Shown one piece after another: positions 62,236-64,000 of a stretch of DNA of 64,000 bases. This DNA comes from Paraspadella gotoi (lineage: Eukaryota; Chaetognatha). Each line of letters starts with the position of its first letter. The stretch's first letter is position 1. The stretch lies in contig CM119266.1 in the NCBI GenBank assembly GCA_051294375.1, positions 20,872,780 through 20,936,779 of the forward strand. Direction: 5' to 3'. Below the pieces are notes generated by a model. The model worked only from the letters and a program-made list of their open reading frames with translations. It had not been told where the DNA came from and did no database searches. The position numbers and the translations under genes are program-made.

Positions 62236-63810
62236 CAATCTCGGAGGTCGTCCTTGAAAAGACGAGAGAGACAGGCCAAACAGCCAAACGAAGCGGTTTC
62301 ACGTCAAACAAAAACTTTTAACCCAATTTCTGACCTGCAGGATCCCGCTCATCTGAGTGACAGAGTCTTCTATCTTCCTCAACGCGGCCGCCATGTTGAT
62401 TCTTTTGGCGACGGAAGCTTTGGAGAATTCGAGGACGTTGAGAAGCGACCCCGTCGTCGTCGCGTTGAAGATGAGGGTAAAGAGGACGACGCCGATCGTC
62501 CAGATGAGGATCGATTGATAGCGAGACTGAACAGCAGAGGGGGGGGGAGCGGAAGATATATGGACATTGGACAGTAGGGTGGAGTGATGAAAAGATTGAG
62601 CGATGGAAGAATTTTTTTTGCTGCCTTTGTATACGTAATAAAAAATAATTAAGCCCTTTTTTTAAAAAGAATGGCATAACAGTATCATAATTTGAATTTT
62701 CTTTATAGTAATATTCTAATAAAATCATAAAATTTCAAAATCATATTTTTTCGATTTTAAGAACAGTTTCTGATTCACCGGAAAAAACTGAAAAACTTTT
62801 GTAAAATATGTCTCATGATATTTTTAGGTTAAAGCAGCGAAAAATGACTAAAATGTTTCTTCATATTATAGTTTCTATTACAGAGCGTAAAAAAGTAGAG
62901 AATTTTGACCTTTTTTCAATTTTTGACGCTGAAGACATATAAATTTTAAATAACTTATTTTCTATTTTTGATCTAACTTTTTATGAAAAATCAGAATCTT
63001 TAATAAAATTCTTTCAAAAATTATTTAAAAAAAATATTATTCTGAAAGGATATTACTATAAATATATTGTAATTAATGATACTGATCCCCAAACAATGTA
63101 ATCTAAATATTTTTTGTACTCCTTAATCATACTATCTCACGTCTAAATATCCTTGTTTGTTCACTCAAATAAAATTTCTGTTCCCCAGTGCTCCATTCTT
63201 TTGGACAGCATAGTCGCTCTATATGTAACAGTGGCAGTTCATAAGGTTGAACAATGCGAGGGCCTTTCTAAGCAACAATAAATTCAGCCAGAGCTGACAA
63301 CATTTTTCCCCAATATATTTTTAGAAGAAAGTTCTTTGTCAATTCAAATAATTAAATTTATCAACTTTATCTGGGGTCTCATTATCACGAGTATCATTAT
63401 CACATGTACTGAAAGACCGAATGGTTTGCCTCCATTGGCTTATCCGTCTTTTCTGCTGATTGACCAATCAGAGATTGAGATTGAGAGAACCAGATCATTC
63501 TTCAGATACCTGTCCTTTTCTGTCTCGTACACTAAAAAAATGCAAATAAGATTTTAGAGTCCTAATAAAACCTTCAAGGTGTGATGATTGACGTAGTGCC
63601 AGTAGATGTTGTCCACATTTTCCTCCTTGACGACGAGCGCCAGCGCCAGCCCCACGGCGCCGCGAAGTCCGCCCCAAATCATCGTTAACGCCGTTTTCCA
63701 GTTGATACCGTAACCCGTTCGTTTAAGTATCGGATACAGAAACACAATCACGATCGTCCGGATGCCGATGACCAATATGTAAATGGCGATTGTCTCGCCA
63801 ACAGCGATAC
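56853..63810 (-). CDS. Sperm-type Na+/H+ exchanger with voltage sensor, SLC9C family (N-terminus beyond right edge)
   Basis: Sixteen exons, high to low: 63810-63572, 62526-62335, 62038-61755, 61351-61207, 60892-60803, 60359-60041, 59492-59317, 59235-59092, 58941-58747, 58641-58450, 58326-58078, 57971-57924, 57812-57614, 57496-57411, 57322-57014, 56936-56853. Junctions keep phase; about 982 residues are visible. Order: the last exchanger helices with WGGLRGAVGLALALV and IGVVLFTLIFNATTTG; a long charged cytoplasmic link with a CPEC motif; a voltage-sensor domain with helices S1-S3 (60041-60359) and an S4 with Lys or Arg every third residue (KMIKLIRFFRLARLFRF); no pore helices; and a cyclic-nucleotide-binding-like region (FNTGVDI..YQGLYFIASGTV). 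This order is that of SLC9C1, which raises flagellar pH in sperm on hyperpolarisation and cAMP. The usual Gly-Glu of the phosphate-binding cassette is not obvious. The 57614/57496 junction has alternatives. Family certain; C1 versus C2 not decided. Confidence 0.92.
60985..61075 (+). repeat. Dispersed repeat family A, copy 9
   Basis: A short copy in an SLC9C intron, showing GGGGGCCTTAACCCAGCATAG, GGTCCAAAATTCAGGGGCA and AGCTTATTCATTAAATGAAT. Confidence 0.75.
61376..61700 (+). repeat. Dispersed repeat family B with telomere-like centre, copy 2
   Basis: It begins TTTGGCCTTATTTTCCCAGA, followed by degenerate TTAGGG/TTAAGG sequence and a GGGGCACTC..GAGAGC end. It lies in an SLC9C intron and matches 15738-16110 in order and strand. 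Confidence 0.6.
62071..62231. repeat. (GA)n and (CT)n microsatellites, opposed
   Basis: A GA run (62071-62120) and a CT run (62201-62231) face each other 80 bases apart in an SLC9C intron and could pair as a hairpin in RNA. Confidence 0.9.
62527..63571. other. SLC9C intron, AT-rich
   Basis: The longest SLC9C intron in the window. AT-rich with no exon, repeat family member or RNA gene that I can recognise. Confidence 0.6.
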
Positions 63811-63855
63811 CTGGCAACAGAAAAGGCAACGTCGTAGGCACTTTAAAATTTCTTA

Positions 63856-63977
<122 letters not shown>

Positions 63978-64000
63978 TCTCACACACACACCCGGCTTAT

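Overview
This window is nuclear DNA from an animal. The genes have many short introns with GT..AG ends. Exons are GC-rich and introns AT-rich, and simple repeats are dense (GA/CT, GAAA/TTTC, GAC/GTC triplets). The gene content points to an invertebrate metazoan with motile cilia and flagellated sperm: alpha-tubulin, the ciliary protein CFAP52, a sperm-type Na+/H+ exchanger (SLC9C), a muscle-type myosin essential light chain, an XK-related protein and C-type lectin domains. I cannot name the phylum. Five runs of N and a 3.3-kb imperfect tandem duplication show a draft assembly.

Layout. 1-13.5 kb: minus-strand exons of one very large, low-complexity, unrecognised protein that runs off the left edge. 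A 5.3-kb intron (3.7-9.0 kb) holds three gaps and several repeats. 13.5-34.3 kb: a 21-kb gene-poor stretch of microsatellites, dispersed repeats, the tandem duplication (21.3-27.8 kb) and a few promoter-like motifs. No gene is convincing there. 34.4-39.4 kb (+): an XK-related membrane protein whose exons continue into a second membrane segment and two C-type lectin domains. 40.5-42.7 kb (+): an SLC5 sodium-coupled transporter. 44.0-46.2 kb (+): alpha-tubulin. 46.9-51.8 kb (-): CFAP52. 53.0-54.8 kb (+): myosin essential light chain. 55.6-56.4 kb (+): TRAP-gamma (SSR3). 56.9-63.8 kb (-): the C-terminal ~980 residues of an SLC9C exchanger, whose 5' part lies beyond the right edge.

How the genes relate. 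Alpha-tubulin and CFAP52 are convergent neighbours; in other animals CFAP52 sits inside the ciliary doublet microtubules built from tubulin. The SLC9C exchanger acts in the same organelle, controlling sperm flagellar pH under voltage and cAMP. The most unusual item is the XK-related/C-type lectin fusion, which joins a scramblase-family membrane core to a lectin-like ectodomain. Exon coordinates were derived by hand from splice motifs, reading phase and similarity to remembered family features. No alignment or expression data were available.
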